A stretch of 51,469 bases of DNA from Pseudolabrys sp. (GCA_026125895.1 JAHCKG010000032.1:1-51469), one strand, 5' to 3'; positions 41,741 to 50,487 are shown, numbered from the stretch's first letter. Numbers and translations: made by a program. The notes: generated from the sequence alone by a model not told the origin.

Positions 41741-42357
41741 CGAAGCCGGCGCGGCGCACGCAGGAGGAACGCCGCCGCGCCACTCAGGAGGCGATCCTGC
41801 AAGCCGCGATCGATCTGCTGGCCGATGAGGGTTACGCTCGGTTCTCCACCATCGCGGTGGCCGAGAGAGCTCAAGTGTCGCGCGGCGCGCGCGAGAATTA
41901 CTTTCCGTCGAAATACGATCTCATCGCCGCGGCCTGGCGTGCGGCACTGATCCGGGCGCAGGAGCATGCGCAGGCGCTGGCGCGCGATGCCGGCGGCGGC
42001 GCGGCCATCGACCGTTTCCTGCGCGACTCGGAATCTTTCTTCCTGAGCCGCGTCTATCTCGCGCTGCTCGAGTTGCAGATGGCGGCGCGCACCGACAAGA
42101 AGCTGTCGGCGATCTTCCACGCGCTGTACGATGAATATCGCCAGAGCCATGACGACATCTGGATCGCCGCGCTGGTGAAGGAGGGCTACGCGCGGGCGCG
42201 GGTCAGGGCGTTCGTACGTGCTACGCAATACATGTTGCGCGGCATGGCGCTGACGGCGAGCGGCCAGGGACCGCAAGCGGACTTCCGCGCCGCCTTGCGC
42301 CAGTGGCGGGCGCTGGCGCCGCACTATCTTTCGCCGGAACCCGCACGCGGCGGCTGA
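41737..42357 (+). CDS. TetR-family transcriptional regulator
   Basis: A 206-residue TetR regulator. The helix-turn-helix is at about residues 11-57 (TQEAILQAAIDLLADEGYARFSTIAVAERAQVSRGARENYFPSKYDL); the recognition helix SRGARENYFPSKYDL is a variant of the usual SxGALYHHFxSK. The C-terminal ligand domain is helical. The ATG overlaps the stop of the methyltransferase gene (ATGA), so the two are co-translated, and the regulator probably controls its own operon in response to the methyl donor or its product. Which compound acts as inducer is unknown. Confidence 0.9.
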   Translation: MTKPARRTQEERRRATQEAILQAAIDLLADEGYARFSTIAVAERAQVSRGARENYFPSKYDLIAAAWRAALIRAQEHAQALARDAGGGAAIDRFLRDSESFFLSRVYLALLELQMAARTDKKLSAIFHALYDEYRQSHDDIWIAALVKEGYARARVRAFVRATQYMLRGMALTASGQGPQADFRAALRQWRALAPHYLSPEPARGG

Positions 42358-42537
42358 TTGCGGCCAATCGGCGGCGAAAGCGCGGCTGCGTCCGCTTGTG
42401 CAGCCTTTTCCAGGCCTTGACCGAGCCTTGCGCGGGCCTTTTTCCATGACCAACATTTAACTTCAGATACGGAGGAACTGCTGGCACGCAACGCTGGCGG
42501 ACTTTCCGCGTTGTCGGCTGTGGAGCACGAGTTGACC

Positions 42538-43242
42538 ATGAAGTTTTCGGCGATCCTGATGGCCGGTGTTGTCGCGGCGGCGCTGAGCGCGCCGGCGCTC
42601 GCGGCGGATATGCCGCCGCAGGCGCAGGTGTCGCCGGTGTACAAGGCGCCGCCGTCGCCGCAGGCGTTCGACTGGCGCGGCTTCTATCTCGGTATCAACG
42701 GCGGCTACGCTCTCGGCCGCTCGAGTTGGAGCGATCCGGCGGTCGGCGGCGATTCCGGCAAATTCGACGTCAATGGCGGGCTGCTTGGCGGCCAGGTCGG
42801 CTACAACTGGCAGCTCGGCAACACCGTGATCGGCCTCGAAAGCGATATCGACTGGGCCAAGCTGTCCGGCTCGACCGCGAATGGCGGCGTTTGCGCCACC
42901 GATGGCGGCGGCACCTGCCGTACCGAGCAGAGCTGGTTCGGCACGACGCGCGCACGGCTCGGCTATGCCTTCGGCAGCATCCTGCCTTACATCACAGGCG
43001 GTCTCGCCTACGGCGACATCAAGGCGGTGCAGCCGGGCGTGACCTCGCGCGACACCAAGGCGGGCTGGACCGCCGGCGCCGGCGTCGAATACGGTTTCAC
43101 CAAGAACTGGAGCGCCAAGGCCGAGTATCTGCACATCGATCTCGGCACCGCGACCTTTATGGGTGCGGCATCAGGCACCAACACGCTGAAGGCGCCCATC
43201 ACCGAAGACATCCTGCGCGCCGGTTTGAATTATCATTGGTAG
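42538..43242 (+). CDS. outer-membrane beta-barrel protein (Omp25/RopB/Omp31-like)
   Basis: A 234-residue outer-membrane porin-like barrel. Residues 1-22 are a signal peptide ending ALAAD. A short Pro-rich lead (YKAPPSPQAFDW) precedes the barrel, whose strands show the family patterns DWRGFYLGINGGYALGRSS, GGLLGGQVGYNWQLGNTVIG, ARLGYAFGSILPYITGGLAY and NWSAKAEYLHIDLG, and a C-terminal aromatic (LNYHW). This matches the eight-stranded Omp25/RopB group that is abundant in rhizobia and Brucella. It has two cysteines (VCATDGGGTCR), which may form an external disulfide. The start ATG is at 42538, with an upstream open frame that is not part of the protein. Confidence 0.9.
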   Translation: MKFSAILMAGVVAAALSAPALAADMPPQAQVSPVYKAPPSPQAFDWRGFYLGINGGYALGRSSWSDPAVGGDSGKFDVNGGLLGGQVGYNWQLGNTVIGLESDIDWAKLSGSTANGGVCATDGGGTCRTEQSWFGTTRARLGYAFGSILPYITGGLAYGDIKAVQPGVTSRDTKAGWTAGAGVEYGFTKNWSAKAEYLHIDLGTATFMGAASGTNTLKAPITEDILRAGLNYHW

Positions 43243-43272
43243 TCCGCTCTCCGCTCACGCCGAGAATTCAAC

Positions 43273-43361
43273 AAACTCCGCTCACCCCCGCGAAGGCGGG
43301 GGTCCCGTGACGCTTGTTCAGTCGGCAAAGGCTGGATTCCCGCTTCCGCGGGAATGAGCGG
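43273..43361. repeat. palindromic repeats after the barrel gene (family A and a related unit)
   Basis: A CCCCCGCGAAGGCGGGGGTCCC unit lies at about 43284-43307, and GGATTCCCGC TTCC GCGGGAATGAG (43332-43361) is a family A unit. They lie between the convergent barrel and NdvA-like genes, so both may act as transcript 3' ends. Confidence 0.75.
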
Positions 43362-43382
43362 GGATTGTGGACCGGCCGCGTC

Positions 43383-45140
43383 TTATTGGTCCGTCACCAT
43401 GAACTGCGCCTTGGCGAGTTCGGCAAAGCGGCCGCCTTGCGCCACCAGTTCGTCGAAGGTGCCGCTTTCGACGATCCTGCCGGAATCGAACACCAGGATG
43501 CGTGTGGCGTTACGCACGGTGGAGAGCCGGTGCGCGATGACGAAGGTGGTGCGGTCCTTCATCACCTCGTCGAGCGCCGCCATCACCTTGCTCTCGGTCG
43601 CGGCATCGAGCGCGCTGGTCGCCTCGTCGAGAATGAGGATTGGCGGGTTCTTGAGTAAGGCGCGGGCGATCGACAGCCGCTGACGCTCGCCGCCCGATAG
43701 CGAGCGGCCGCGCTCGCCGACCACCTCCTTGAAGCCGTGGAATTTGCGGTCGATGAATTCCAGCGCCTGCGCGCGCCGCGCGGCGTCGCGGATTTCCTCG
43801 TCGGTGGCGTCCGGCTTGCCGACGCGCAGGTTCTCGGCGATCGAGCGGTTGAACAGCAGCGCTTCCTGAAACACCACGCCGATATTGCGGCGGAGCGCCG
43901 CGAGTTTGATGTCGCGGATGTCGATGCCGTCGGCCTCGATGCTGCCGCCCTGCGGATCGAAGGCGCGGTGCAGCAGGGCGATGGCGGTCGATTTGCCGGC
44001 GCCGGTCGCGCCGACCAGCGCGATGGTCTCGCCGGGGTTGACGGTGAAACTCAGATGATCGGCGGCGGGGCGCCGGCCGTCATAGGAGAACGACACGTCG
44101 TTGAAGCGGATATTGCCGGAGAGCCGGCCCGGGTCGATGGCGTTCGGCCGGTCACGAATGTCGGGGATGGTGTCCCACACCTGGAAGAACTCGATGAGTT
44201 GCCCGACATGGCTGACGAGATCGTCGACGAAGGCGACGGTGTGCTCCATGCGCGAAATGATCAGGCCGGCAAAGCTCATGAAGGTCACCATCTCGCCAAT
44301 GGTGGCTTCGCCGCGCAGGTTGAGCCAGGTGCCGATGACGATGATCGCCAGCACCGCGAGCGTGGTCGCCGTGCGCGTCAGCACGGTGGCGAGCGCCCAC
44401 CACGACAGCACCGGCATCTGCGCCGCCAGCAGTTTCTCCACGATCTGCTTGAGGTCGGTGACTTCCTGCTCGAGCCGCGAGAAGCTTTGCACCAGCGCGA
44501 TGTTGCCGAGCGTGTCGGAAGCGCGCTCGGCGAGGTCGGAGTAATGCTGGTTGACCTCCTCCTGCATCGAGCCGGTCTTGCGCACGATGATCGCGGTGAG
44601 AAAGGCGAAAACCACGCAGAGCACGATCAACAGGCTCGCCAGCCGCCAGTTGATGAACAGCGACACCGGCAGCAGCACCATGAGGCCGATCATCGCGGCG
44701 AAGTGCTCGCGGAAGAAGCCGAGCCACAGCCCCCACAGCGCGTCGGTGCCTTCCAGCATCACCTTCATCAGCCGGCCGGAATGGGTGTTGCCGTGATAGC
44801 TGAGCGGCAGTTCGAGCACGTGCTCGAAGTAGCGCGTCAGCACCACCTGGCGGCGGCGGTGGGCGAGACGGTCGGCGTGCAGCGCGATCAGCGTGCCGGC
44901 GATGATGGTGAAGATGCCGAAGCCGGCCCAGGCCGACATCAGCACCGTCAGATGCTGCCAGGACGGCGGCTTGCCGGAGGCCTGGCCCGCGCTCAGCGTG
45001 TCGATGATGCGGCCGAGCAGGACGGGCTCGGCGAATTGCGCGATGGCCAGCGCCAGATTGCCGAAGGCGATGGCCCAGGCAAGGTGGGCCTCGTCGCCGA
45101 GCAGAGCGAGCACACGACGGTAGAGACGAATGAGCGCCAT
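43383..45140 (-). CDS. ndvA: NdvA-like cyclic beta-1,2-glucan ABC exporter (permease/ATPase)
   Basis: A 585-residue half-type ABC exporter with six N-terminal membrane helices (about 20-300) and a nucleotide-binding domain with Walker [18 protein letters not shown] near 375-391, signature [19 protein letters not shown] near 478-496, Walker [19 protein letters not shown] and the H-loop [10 protein letters not shown]. The N-terminal region ([15 protein letters not shown]-like; [32 protein letters not shown]) follows NdvA/ChvA closely. NdvA exports periplasmic cyclic glucans in rhizobia. No NdvB synthase is nearby, so the substrate rests on similarity. It is followed downstream by repeats. Confidence 0.8.
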   Translation of the reverse strand: MALIRLYRRVLALLGDEAHLAWAIAFGNLALAIAQFAEPVLLGRIIDTLSAGQASGKPPSWQHLTVLMSAWAGFGIFTIIAGTLIALHADRLAHRRRQVVLTRYFEHVLELPLSYHGNTHSGRLMKVMLEGTDALWGLWLGFFREHFAAMIGLMVLLPVSLFINWRLASLLIVLCVVFAFLTAIIVRKTGSMQEEVNQHYSDLAERASDTLGNIALVQSFSRLEQEVTDLKQIVEKLLAAQMPVLSWWALATVLTRTATTLAVLAIIVIGTWLNLRGEATIGEMVTFMSFAGLIISRMEHTVAFVDDLVSHVGQLIEFFQVWDTIPDIRDRPNAIDPGRLSGNIRFNDVSFSYDGRRPAADHLSFTVNPGETIALVGATGAGKSTAIALLHRAFDPQGGSIEADGIDIRDIKLAALRRNIGVVFQEALLFNRSIAENLRVGKPDATDEEIRDAARRAQALEFIDRKFHGFKEVVGERGRSLSGGERQRLSIARALLKNPPILILDEATSALDAATESKVMAALDEVMKDRTTFVIAHRLSTVRNATRILVFDSGRIVESGTFDELVAQGGRFAELAKAQFMVTDQ

Positions 45141-45172
45141 GGGGGTGCCGGGGCTGCCGGGTTATTGCTTTG

Positions 45173-45499
45173 CTATTTCTTGGGTGCCGCCTCGTTCTTG
45201 TCAGCCGGGGCGGCGGCTTTCTTCAGGCTGACAAGATCCTGTTCCAGTTTGGCGATGCGTTCCTTGAGCGCCGCGATCTCGGTGTCGGCGGCGGCCTGCT
45301 TCTTCTGCGCGTCGCGGCGGTGGCGTTCCAATGTCTGCTGGAGGAAGTCGGTATTGGCCTGCAGGCACGAGGTGCGGCGGTCCATCTGCTTCTCGGCGGT
45401 GCAGACTTCGAGCCCGCGGATATCCTGCGCGAGGGCGGGGGCGAGGAGAGCGCACATCAGCCCCAATGCCATCGAGCTCAGCTTTATCCCGTTACGCAT
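45173..45499 (-). CDS. small periplasmic coiled-coil protein, unknown function
   Basis: A 108-residue protein: a signal peptide (residues 1-24, ending ALAQ), a short region with two cysteines (VCTAEKQMDRRTSC, about 32-45) that could form a disulfide, a coiled coil (about 50-95, AQKKQAAADTEIAALKERIA) and a Lys/Pro/Ala tail. It resembles small uncharacterised alphaproteobacterial exported proteins with coiled coils. It starts 33 bases upstream of ndvA on the same strand and may be co-transcribed with it, but nothing ties its function to glucan export. Confidence 0.75.
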   Translation of the reverse strand: MRNGIKLSSMALGLMCALLAPALAQDIRGLEVCTAEKQMDRRTSCLQANTDFLQQTLERHRRDAQKKQAAADTEIAALKERIAKLEQDLVSLKKAAAPADKNEAAPKK

Positions 45500-45528
45500 C
45501 CCAATACCCCGCTCACCCCCGCGCGTAG

Positions 45529-45637
45529 CCGTCTGAAGGACGGCGTTCTTCCAGAACGCCTATGGCGAGGGTCCATAACTATTAGCACATAACTCTGTGG
45601 CAAAGACTGGATCCCCGCTTCCGCGGGGATGAGCGGA
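45529..45637. repeat. family C unit (45529-45566) and family A unit (45607-45637)
   Basis: 45529-45566 repeats, in reverse, the unit at 24832-24868 (CCGTCTGAAGGACGG, then CTTCCAGAACGCCTATGGC). 45607-45637 is GGATCCCCGC TTCC GCGGGGATGAG. Both lie in the gap between the small periplasmic protein and the thioesterase gene. Confidence 0.7.
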
Positions 45638-45663
45638 AATTTGGGTGTAGCCTTAGGCAACAG

Positions 45664-46071
45664 CTACACCTGCAACGCCTTCAACGCCGCAACCGATGCC
45701 TCCGGCAGCGGGCAGGACTTGCGCGTCGTCTCATCGACCATGACCATGACGGTTTCGGCCACGGCGGTGACCGTGTCGCCCTGCATGACGATCTGCTCGA
45801 GCACGAAGGATGAGCGGCCGACACTTTTGACGCGCGTGCCGATGGCGGCCTCGCCCGGCCACAGCATCTCGGCCTTGTAGTCGAGCACCAGGCGCGCCAG
45901 CACGAAATTGGTGCCGGGCGCGCGGATCGGCCGCCCCGAGTTCATCAGGAACTGCACGCGGCCGGTCTCGAGGAAGGTCGAGAACACCGCGTTGTTGACG
46001 TGCCCCTGCTTGTCGGTGTCGCCGTAACGGATGGTGTCGCGGGCCCAGAGCGGATAGTCGGTCTTCTGCAT
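45664..46071 (-). CDS. acyl-CoA thioesterase (hot-dog fold, 4HBT family)
   Basis: A 135-residue single hot-dog domain. The catalytic motif is IRYGDTDKQGHVNNAVFSTF near residues 14-33, with the DxxxHVNN pattern and the aspartate usual in 4HBT-type thioesterases. Behind it, FLETGRVQFL and LDYKAEMLWPGE are typical. It hydrolyses acyl-CoA or an aromatic acyl-CoA; the substrate is not deducible. Its start ATG overlaps the LysE-family stop by one base (TGATG), so both genes are coupled. Confidence 0.9.
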   Translation of the reverse strand: MQKTDYPLWARDTIRYGDTDKQGHVNNAVFSTFLETGRVQFLMNSGRPIRAPGTNFVLARLVLDYKAEMLWPGEAAIGTRVKSVGRSSFVLEQIVMQGDTVTAVAETVMVMVDETTRKSCPLPEASVAALKALQV

Positions 46072-46703
46072 CAGCGTCCGATCATTTCGTTGCGCAGCTC
46101 ATAGGCGAGCCGCAGGCCAAGCCCGATCATGATGACGCCGGCGAGGCGGTCGAGCCATAGCGCGAAGCGCAAGTAATGCCGGCGGGCGAAACTGGTGGAC
46201 AGCGCCAGCGCGACGAAAGCATACCAGGCGAAGGACTGCGCGACGATCAGCGCCAGCACCGCGGCGTAGAACCAGGCCGGTGCATGGGCCGGCATGACGA
46301 TGACGAAGACGCTGGTCCAGAACACGGCCGACTTCGGGTTGGACAAGGTCGTCAGCAGCCCGGCGATGAACGGCGAACGTTCGCCCTGTGCCGGGCGCTG
46401 GCCGTTCGCCGATCCGGCGCCCGCCAGCAGCATGCGCAGGCCGACATAAACGAGATAGGCGGCGCCGGCCCAGCGCAGCGCGCGATAGATGAGGCCGGCT
46501 TCGAGCAGCAGCACGCCGACGCCGAACATCGACAGCGTGACCCAGATCGCGGAGCCGGCGACGACGCCGCCGACGGCCTTGAGCCCCGCGCGGCGCGACA
46601 CCCGCGCCGACACGTAGCTCACCACCACGGTGTTGGGGCCGGGGATCATGGCCATCAGGATGTGGAGCAGGGAGAGTTGGAGCAGGGTGGGGAGGAGGGA
46701 CAT
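46071..46703 (-). CDS. LysE-family amino acid exporter
   Basis: A 210-residue membrane protein with six predicted helices, of the LysE/RhtB exporter family. The signature is MIPGPNTVVVSYVSARVSRR near 19-38, with GLKAVGGVVAGSAIWVTLSM following. LLTTLSNPKSAVFWTSVFVI near 115-134 has the Asn-Pro-Lys motif of the family. It exports amino acids or their derivatives; which one is unknown. Translationally coupled to a thioesterase gene, it may act in the removal of a toxic metabolite. It lies next to a palindromic repeat. Confidence 0.9.
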   Translation of the reverse strand: MSLLPTLLQLSLLHILMAMIPGPNTVVVSYVSARVSRRAGLKAVGGVVAGSAIWVTLSMFGVGVLLLEAGLIYRALRWAGAAYLVYVGLRMLLAGAGSANGQRPAQGERSPFIAGLLTTLSNPKSAVFWTSVFVIVMPAHAPAWFYAAVLALIVAQSFAWYAFVALALSTSFARRHYLRFALWLDRLAGVIMIGLGLRLAYELRNEMIGR

Positions 46704-46742
46704 GGGCTTTAGGTCAGTTCAGATTGACGGCTGGCTCGGCGC

Positions 46743-46844
46743 GCTCCCCTCCCCCTTGTGGGGAGGGGTTGGGGGTGGGGGTCGTTACGAGAGCTCTCGT
46801 TATTACCCCCCTCCCTAACCCTCCCCCACAAGGGGGGAGGGAGC
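46743..46844. repeat. composite palindromic repeat (family B)
   Basis: GCTCCCCTCCCCCTTGTGGGG and a following GGTTGGGGGTGGGGG face ACCCCCCTCCC and CCACAAGGGGGGAGGGAGC. The centre holds a small palindrome ACGAGAGCTCTCGT (46788-46801). It lies between convergent-sided malic enzyme and the LysE-family gene promoter. Confidence 0.8.
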
Positions 46845-46882
46845 AAGCGAGTGCACGGCTGGCGTCAAAGCCAGCGCCGCCT

Positions 46883-48589
46883 CTACTCCGCCTTCACGTA
46901 ATTCAAATACTTCGGCATCCACATCTTGGCGCGCACGGCGTCTTCAACCGTGTCCGCGGTGACACCCTCGGTCAGCCCTTCGGCACAGGCCTGCTTGCCG
47001 ACCGCGATCGCCACCGCCACCGCGACGTCGCGCAGCTGGGTGACGCGCGGCAGGAGATTGGCGGCCGGATCGTGCCGCGCCGGCGACATCTCGGCGAGCG
47101 CCTTGGCGGCGGCCATGAACATCGTGTCGGTGATGCGACGGGCCCGCGTCGCGATGGCGCCCAGGCCGACGCCGGGAAAGATGTAGGAGTTGTTGGTCTG
47201 ATCGACGGCGAAGGGCTGGCCGCCCCGCTTGAGCGGCGGGAACGGCGAGCCGGCGCCGATCAGCGCGCGGCCTTCGCTCCACAGTTCGACATCGGCCGGC
47301 GTCGCCTCGGCGCAGGACACCGGGTTGGACAGCGGAAACACGATCGGCCGCTTGTTGTGATGCGCCATGCCGCGCACCACGCTCTCGGTGAAGGCGCCGG
47401 CTTGCGCCGAGACGCCGATCAGCGCGGTCGGCTTGGCGTTGTAGATGACGTCGAGCAAGGTGATGCGGCTCGGATTGCCGAGATTCCAGTGCGCCAGCGC
47501 CTCGCGCTTCTGCACGAACGGCTTCTGGAACGGCGCCAGATCGGTCATGCCGTCGGTGAGCAGGCCGTCCTTGTCCACCAGGTAGAAGCGGCTCGCCGCC
47601 TCGGCGCGATCGAGGCCGGCATCGACCATCGCCGCCATCAGAAGGTTGGCGATGCCGCAGCCGGCCGAGCCGCCGCCGAGAATGGCGATGCGCTGCTGCG
47701 TCAGCGGTTCGCCGGTGACGTTGATGGCGGCGAGCAAGGTGCCGGTGGCGACCGCGGCGGTGCCCTGGATGTCGTCGTTGAAGCTGCACAGCCGGTCGCG
47801 ATAGGTGTCGAGCAGACGCGTGGCATTGGCCTTGGCGAAGTCTTCCCACTGCAGCAGCACGTGCGGCCAGCGCTCGGTCACCGCGTCGATGAATTCGGCG
47901 ACGAAGGAATCGTATTCCTCGCCGCGCACGCGTTTGTGCCGCCAGCCGATATAGAGCGGGTCGTTGAGATTGGCCTCGTTGTCGGTGCCGACGTCGAGCA
48001 GGATCGGCAGCGCGGTGGCCGGGTCGATGCCGCCGCAGGCGGTGTACAGCGCCAGCTTGCCGATCGGGATGCCCATGCCGCCGGCGCCCTGGTCGCCAAG
48101 GCCGAGGATGCGCTCGCCGTCGGTGACGACGATGACCTCGGTCTTGTCGAATTGCGGGTTCGACAGGATCTGGCGGATCTGCTTGCGGTGCGGGATCGAC
48201 AGGAAGACGCCGCGCGGCTTGCGGAACAGCCGGCTGAACGAGGCGCAGCCGGCGCCGACGGTCGGCGTGTAGACGATCGGCAGCAGCTCTTCGACGTTCT
48301 GGCCGAGCAGGGCGTAATACAATGTCTCGTTGGTGTCCTGCAGGTCGCGCAGGAAGGCGTAGCGCTCGAGGTCGGTATGGAATTCACGGAAGGCCTGGAG
48401 GCGGCGGCCCGCCTGCTCCTCGATGGAGACCACCGTGGGCGGCAGCAGGCCGTGCAGCAGGAAGGTGGCGCGCTCGTCTTCGGTGAAGGCCGTACCCTTG
48501 TTCAGGCGCGGGTCGGCCAGCAGGCGGTAGCCGAACAGGTCTGCGGGCAGAGTGATCGTATCGCTTTTGTTCAGGGGGCGGTTCAGCAA
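46883..48589 (-). CDS. maeA: NAD-dependent malic enzyme (oxaloacetate-decarboxylating)
   Basis: A 568-residue malic enzyme of the large E. coli MaeA/SfcA type, converting malate to pyruvate and CO2. The substrate motif VYTPTVGAGCASFSRLFRKP near 106-125 (catalytic Tyr), the Lys region in GLGDQGAGGMGIPIGKLALY near 163-182, metal ligands in LQWEDFAKANA and CSFNDDIQGTAAVATG near 262-277, and the Rossmann loop AILGGGSAGCGIANLLMAAM are visible. The start is a TTG at 48589 (LLNRPLNKSDT as written), with GGGA upstream. The ATG at 48594 is in another frame that stops at once, so the TTG decides the start. Confidence 0.93.
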   Translation of the reverse strand: MLNRPLNKSDTITLPADLFGYRLLADPRLNKGTAFTEDERATFLLHGLLPPTVVSIEEQAGRRLQAFREFHTDLERYAFLRDLQDTNETLYYALLGQNVEELLPIVYTPTVGAGCASFSRLFRKPRGVFLSIPHRKQIRQILSNPQFDKTEVIVVTDGERILGLGDQGAGGMGIPIGKLALYTACGGIDPATALPILLDVGTDNEANLNDPLYIGWRHKRVRGEEYDSFVAEFIDAVTERWPHVLLQWEDFAKANATRLLDTYRDRLCSFNDDIQGTAAVATGTLLAAINVTGEPLTQQRIAILGGGSAGCGIANLLMAAMVDAGLDRAEAASRFYLVDKDGLLTDGMTDLAPFQKPFVQKREALAHWNLGNPSRITLLDVIYNAKPTALIGVSAQAGAFTESVVRGMAHHNKRPIVFPLSNPVSCAEATPADVELWSEGRALIGAGSPFPPLKRGGQPFAVDQTNNSYIFPGVGLGAIATRARRITDTMFMAAAKALAEMSPARHDPAANLLPRVTQLRDVAVAVAIAVGKQACAEGLTEGVTADTVEDAVRAKMWMPKYLNYVKAE

Positions 48590-48695
48590 AACATTAGTCC
48601 CGGCAACGTGATCCCGTTGCCGACCCTATAGCATAGGGCCGCCCGCCGCCGTACGCCGAATTTGGTCTGCGGCCATGCGCAGGATCGCAGCTTAC

Positions 48696-48716
48696 CCTCT
48701 CCCCTGGCGGGAGAGG
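48696..48716 (-). terminator. hairpin directly after udh
   Basis: CCTCTCCC, loop CTGGC, GGGAGAGG lies directly downstream of the udh stop on the minus strand. It is a half unit of the family B type. No T-run follows, so termination is only partial at most. Confidence 0.4.
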
Positions 48717-49517
48717 CTAGCGGCGCTTGTCGGCGTCGTATTCGGCGCTGGAGAAGGTGCCGCCCTGGTAGGCGTCGCCGATGGCGTCGGCCGGTAGTTT
48801 TTCCTGCGCCGCCAGCGCCTGGGCACGGAAATCCTCGGCCTTGTGCTTGGGCCGGTAGCCGAATTTGTGGGCGTTGGAATTGTCCCACCAGGCAGCGGCG
48901 TTGTCCGAGGCGCCGTAGAAGATCTCGTACTTGATGTCGGGGTGCTCGAAGCCGATGCGCATGAGCTGCACCAGGTCTTCCGGATGCAGGAAGATCGACA
49001 GCCGCCGCTTGTCGATCGGCGTGTCGGCGAAGTTGCCGATGCGGATGCAGGTGACGCGCATGCCGTGCTTGTCGGCATACATGGCCCCTAAAGCTTCGCC
49101 GAAACACTTCGACACGCCGTAGCGCGAGTCCGGCCGCACAGTCACGTTGACGCCGATCTTCTGGTCGCGCCGGTACATGCCGACGGCGTGGTTCGAGGTG
49201 GCGAAGATCACGCGCTTGGCGCCCGCGCGATAGGCGGCCTCGAACAGGTTGTAGGTGCCGATGATGTTGGCCTGCAGGATGGTGTCCCACGGGCCCTCGA
49301 CCGAGAAGCCGCCGAAATGCGCGATGCCATCGACGCCGGCGACGATCTTCTCGACCTCTTCCATTTTGGCGAGGTCGGCGGCGACGAATTCGGCGCCGGG
49401 CGCCAGATCGTCGGGCTTGCGGATGTCGCTCCAGCGGATGTCTTTATAAATCGACGGCAGCATCTGGCGCATGCGCGTGCCTATACCGCCGGCTGCGCCG
49501 GTAACGAGGAGTTTCAT
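48717..49517 (-). CDS. udh: uronate dehydrogenase-like NAD-dependent epimerase/dehydratase family protein
   Basis: A 266-residue Rossmann-fold enzyme close to Agrobacterium uronate dehydrogenase, which oxidises D-galacturonate and D-glucuronate to the aldarolactones. Motifs: MKLLVTGAAGGIGTRMRQML (1-20), DGIAHFGGFSVEGPWDTILQ near 67-86, FATSNHAVGMYRRDQ near 109-123, the catalytic YGVSKCFGEALG near 135-146, and AWWDNSNAHKFGYRPKHKAE. The ATG at 49517 has no strong ribosome site; the frame is open to 49661, but that part covers a repeat. Neighbours (FadR-type regulator, TRAP binding protein) fit a uronic-acid locus. Confidence 0.85.
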   Translation of the reverse strand: MKLLVTGAAGGIGTRMRQMLPSIYKDIRWSDIRKPDDLAPGAEFVAADLAKMEEVEKIVAGVDGIAHFGGFSVEGPWDTILQANIIGTYNLFEAAYRAGAKRVIFATSNHAVGMYRRDQKIGVNVTVRPDSRYGVSKCFGEALGAMYADKHGMRVTCIRIGNFADTPIDKRRLSIFLHPEDLVQLMRIGFEHPDIKYEIFYGASDNAAAWWDNSNAHKFGYRPKHKAEDFRAQALAAQEKLPADAIGDAYQGGTFSSAEYDADKRR

Positions 49518-49538
49518 GGGGGCGGTCCTTCTTCTCTT

Positions 49539-49687
49539 TACCCTCCCCCTTGTGGGGAGGGTCGGATCGCGGAGCGATCCGGGGTGGGGGTGGCAGCGGT
49601 CAAACGCACCCTTGTTGGCTCTGCAATCTTGAGTGTCGCCCGCGATCACCCCCACCCCCAACCCCTCCCCACAAGGGGGAGGGGAGC
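49539..49687. repeat. composite palindromic repeat (family B)
   Basis: The largest example: TACCCTCCCCCTTGTGGGGAGGG at the left and CCCTCCCCACAAGGGGGAGGGG at the right, with GGATCGCGGAGCGATCC as an internal palindrome, and the arms GGGGTGGGGGT / ACCCCCACCCCC. It lies between udh and the regulator. Confidence 0.85.
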
Positions 49688-49709
49688 AGTGAGTGGCGCC
49701 GTTGGCGAA

Positions 49710-50447
49710 TTACTTGATCCCCAACTCCGCCGCCAGCTTCTGATGGCGGTCACGGCTGGCGCCGAGATGGGCGTGCATCGCCGAGCGCGCCTTCGGCACG
49801 TCGTGGGTGCGAATGGCGGCGAGGATGCGGGCGTGTTCGCGTTGAAACAAAGTGAGGTTATTGCGGCGCAGCAGCGGCGCACTGCGGCCCCACACCGTCT
49901 GGCGCGGAATAACGACGCTGCCGAGATATTCGAGGAAAATCTTGAACTGCGGGTTGTTGGTGGCTTCGGCGATCTCGCAATGGAAGGCGAAGTCTTCCTC
50001 GACGGCGTTGTCGCCGGCATCGATCGCGGCCTGGATGGCTTCGAAGCGTTCGGTGATCTTGCGGATCTGCGCCGGCGTGGCGCGCTCGGCGGCAAGGCCA
50101 GCCGCCTCGACCTCGATGCCGGTGCGCAATTCCATGACGTTGAGCACGTCGCGCAGCGAGGAATGCTCGTCGAACTCGACGCGGTAGGGGCGGCGCACCT
50201 TTTCGGCGACGAAGGTGCCGATGCCCTGGCGGCTGACCACCAGCTTGTCGGCGCGCAAGGCGGCGACCGCCTCGCGGATCACGGTGCGGGAGACGCCGGT
50301 GGCGGCGATCATTTCCTGTTCGGTCGGCAGGCGCGAGCCGGGCAGCAGCTTGCCGCTGGTGATGTCGGAGGTGAGCCGCGCGACGATCTCCGCGGTCAGT
50401 CCGCGCGGCGCCTGGATCGGTTTTAGCAAGGAAAGATTTTTTGTCAC
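49710..50447 (-). CDS. FadR/GntR-family regulator (FCD ligand domain)
   Basis: A 245-residue GntR regulator of the FadR subfamily. The winged helix (about residues 12-75) is LTAEIVARLTSDITSGKLLP, then TEQEMIAATGVSRTVIREAV with the recognition helix, then LVVSRQGIGTFVAE. The C-terminal FCD domain (about 95-240) shows the acidic/His metal-site residues (EEDFAFHCEIAEATNN, FQREHARILAAI, AMHAHLGASRDRH). The start is GTG at 50447, chosen for AGGGGAG six bases upstream. It diverges from the TRAP binding-protein gene with a TCATCA-N7-TGATGA palindrome in between, and stands next to udh. It probably represses both sides until a uronate derivative binds. Confidence 0.92.
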   Translation of the reverse strand: MTKNLSLLKPIQAPRGLTAEIVARLTSDITSGKLLPGSRLPTEQEMIAATGVSRTVIREAVAALRADKLVVSRQGIGTFVAEKVRRPYRVEFDEHSSLRDVLNVMELRTGIEVEAAGLAAERATPAQIRKITERFEAIQAAIDAGDNAVEEDFAFHCEIAEATNNPQFKIFLEYLGSVVIPRQTVWGRSAPLLRRNNLTLFQREHARILAAIRTHDVPKARSAMHAHLGASRDRHQKLAAELGIK

Positions 50448-50487
50448 ACCGGCTCCCCTCGACCTTGACCGGCTACCGCCGGTCTGG

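Noticed and set aside
43737-45536. 599-residue plus-strand open frame opposite the NdvA-like gene
   Set aside because: Antisense of a clear ABC exporter, with Asp/Arg/Gly/His bias and no recognisable domain.
49518-49661. N-terminal extension of the uronate dehydrogenase
   Set aside because: The extra 48 codons are translated from a palindromic repeat; the family starts at MKLLVTGAAGG.
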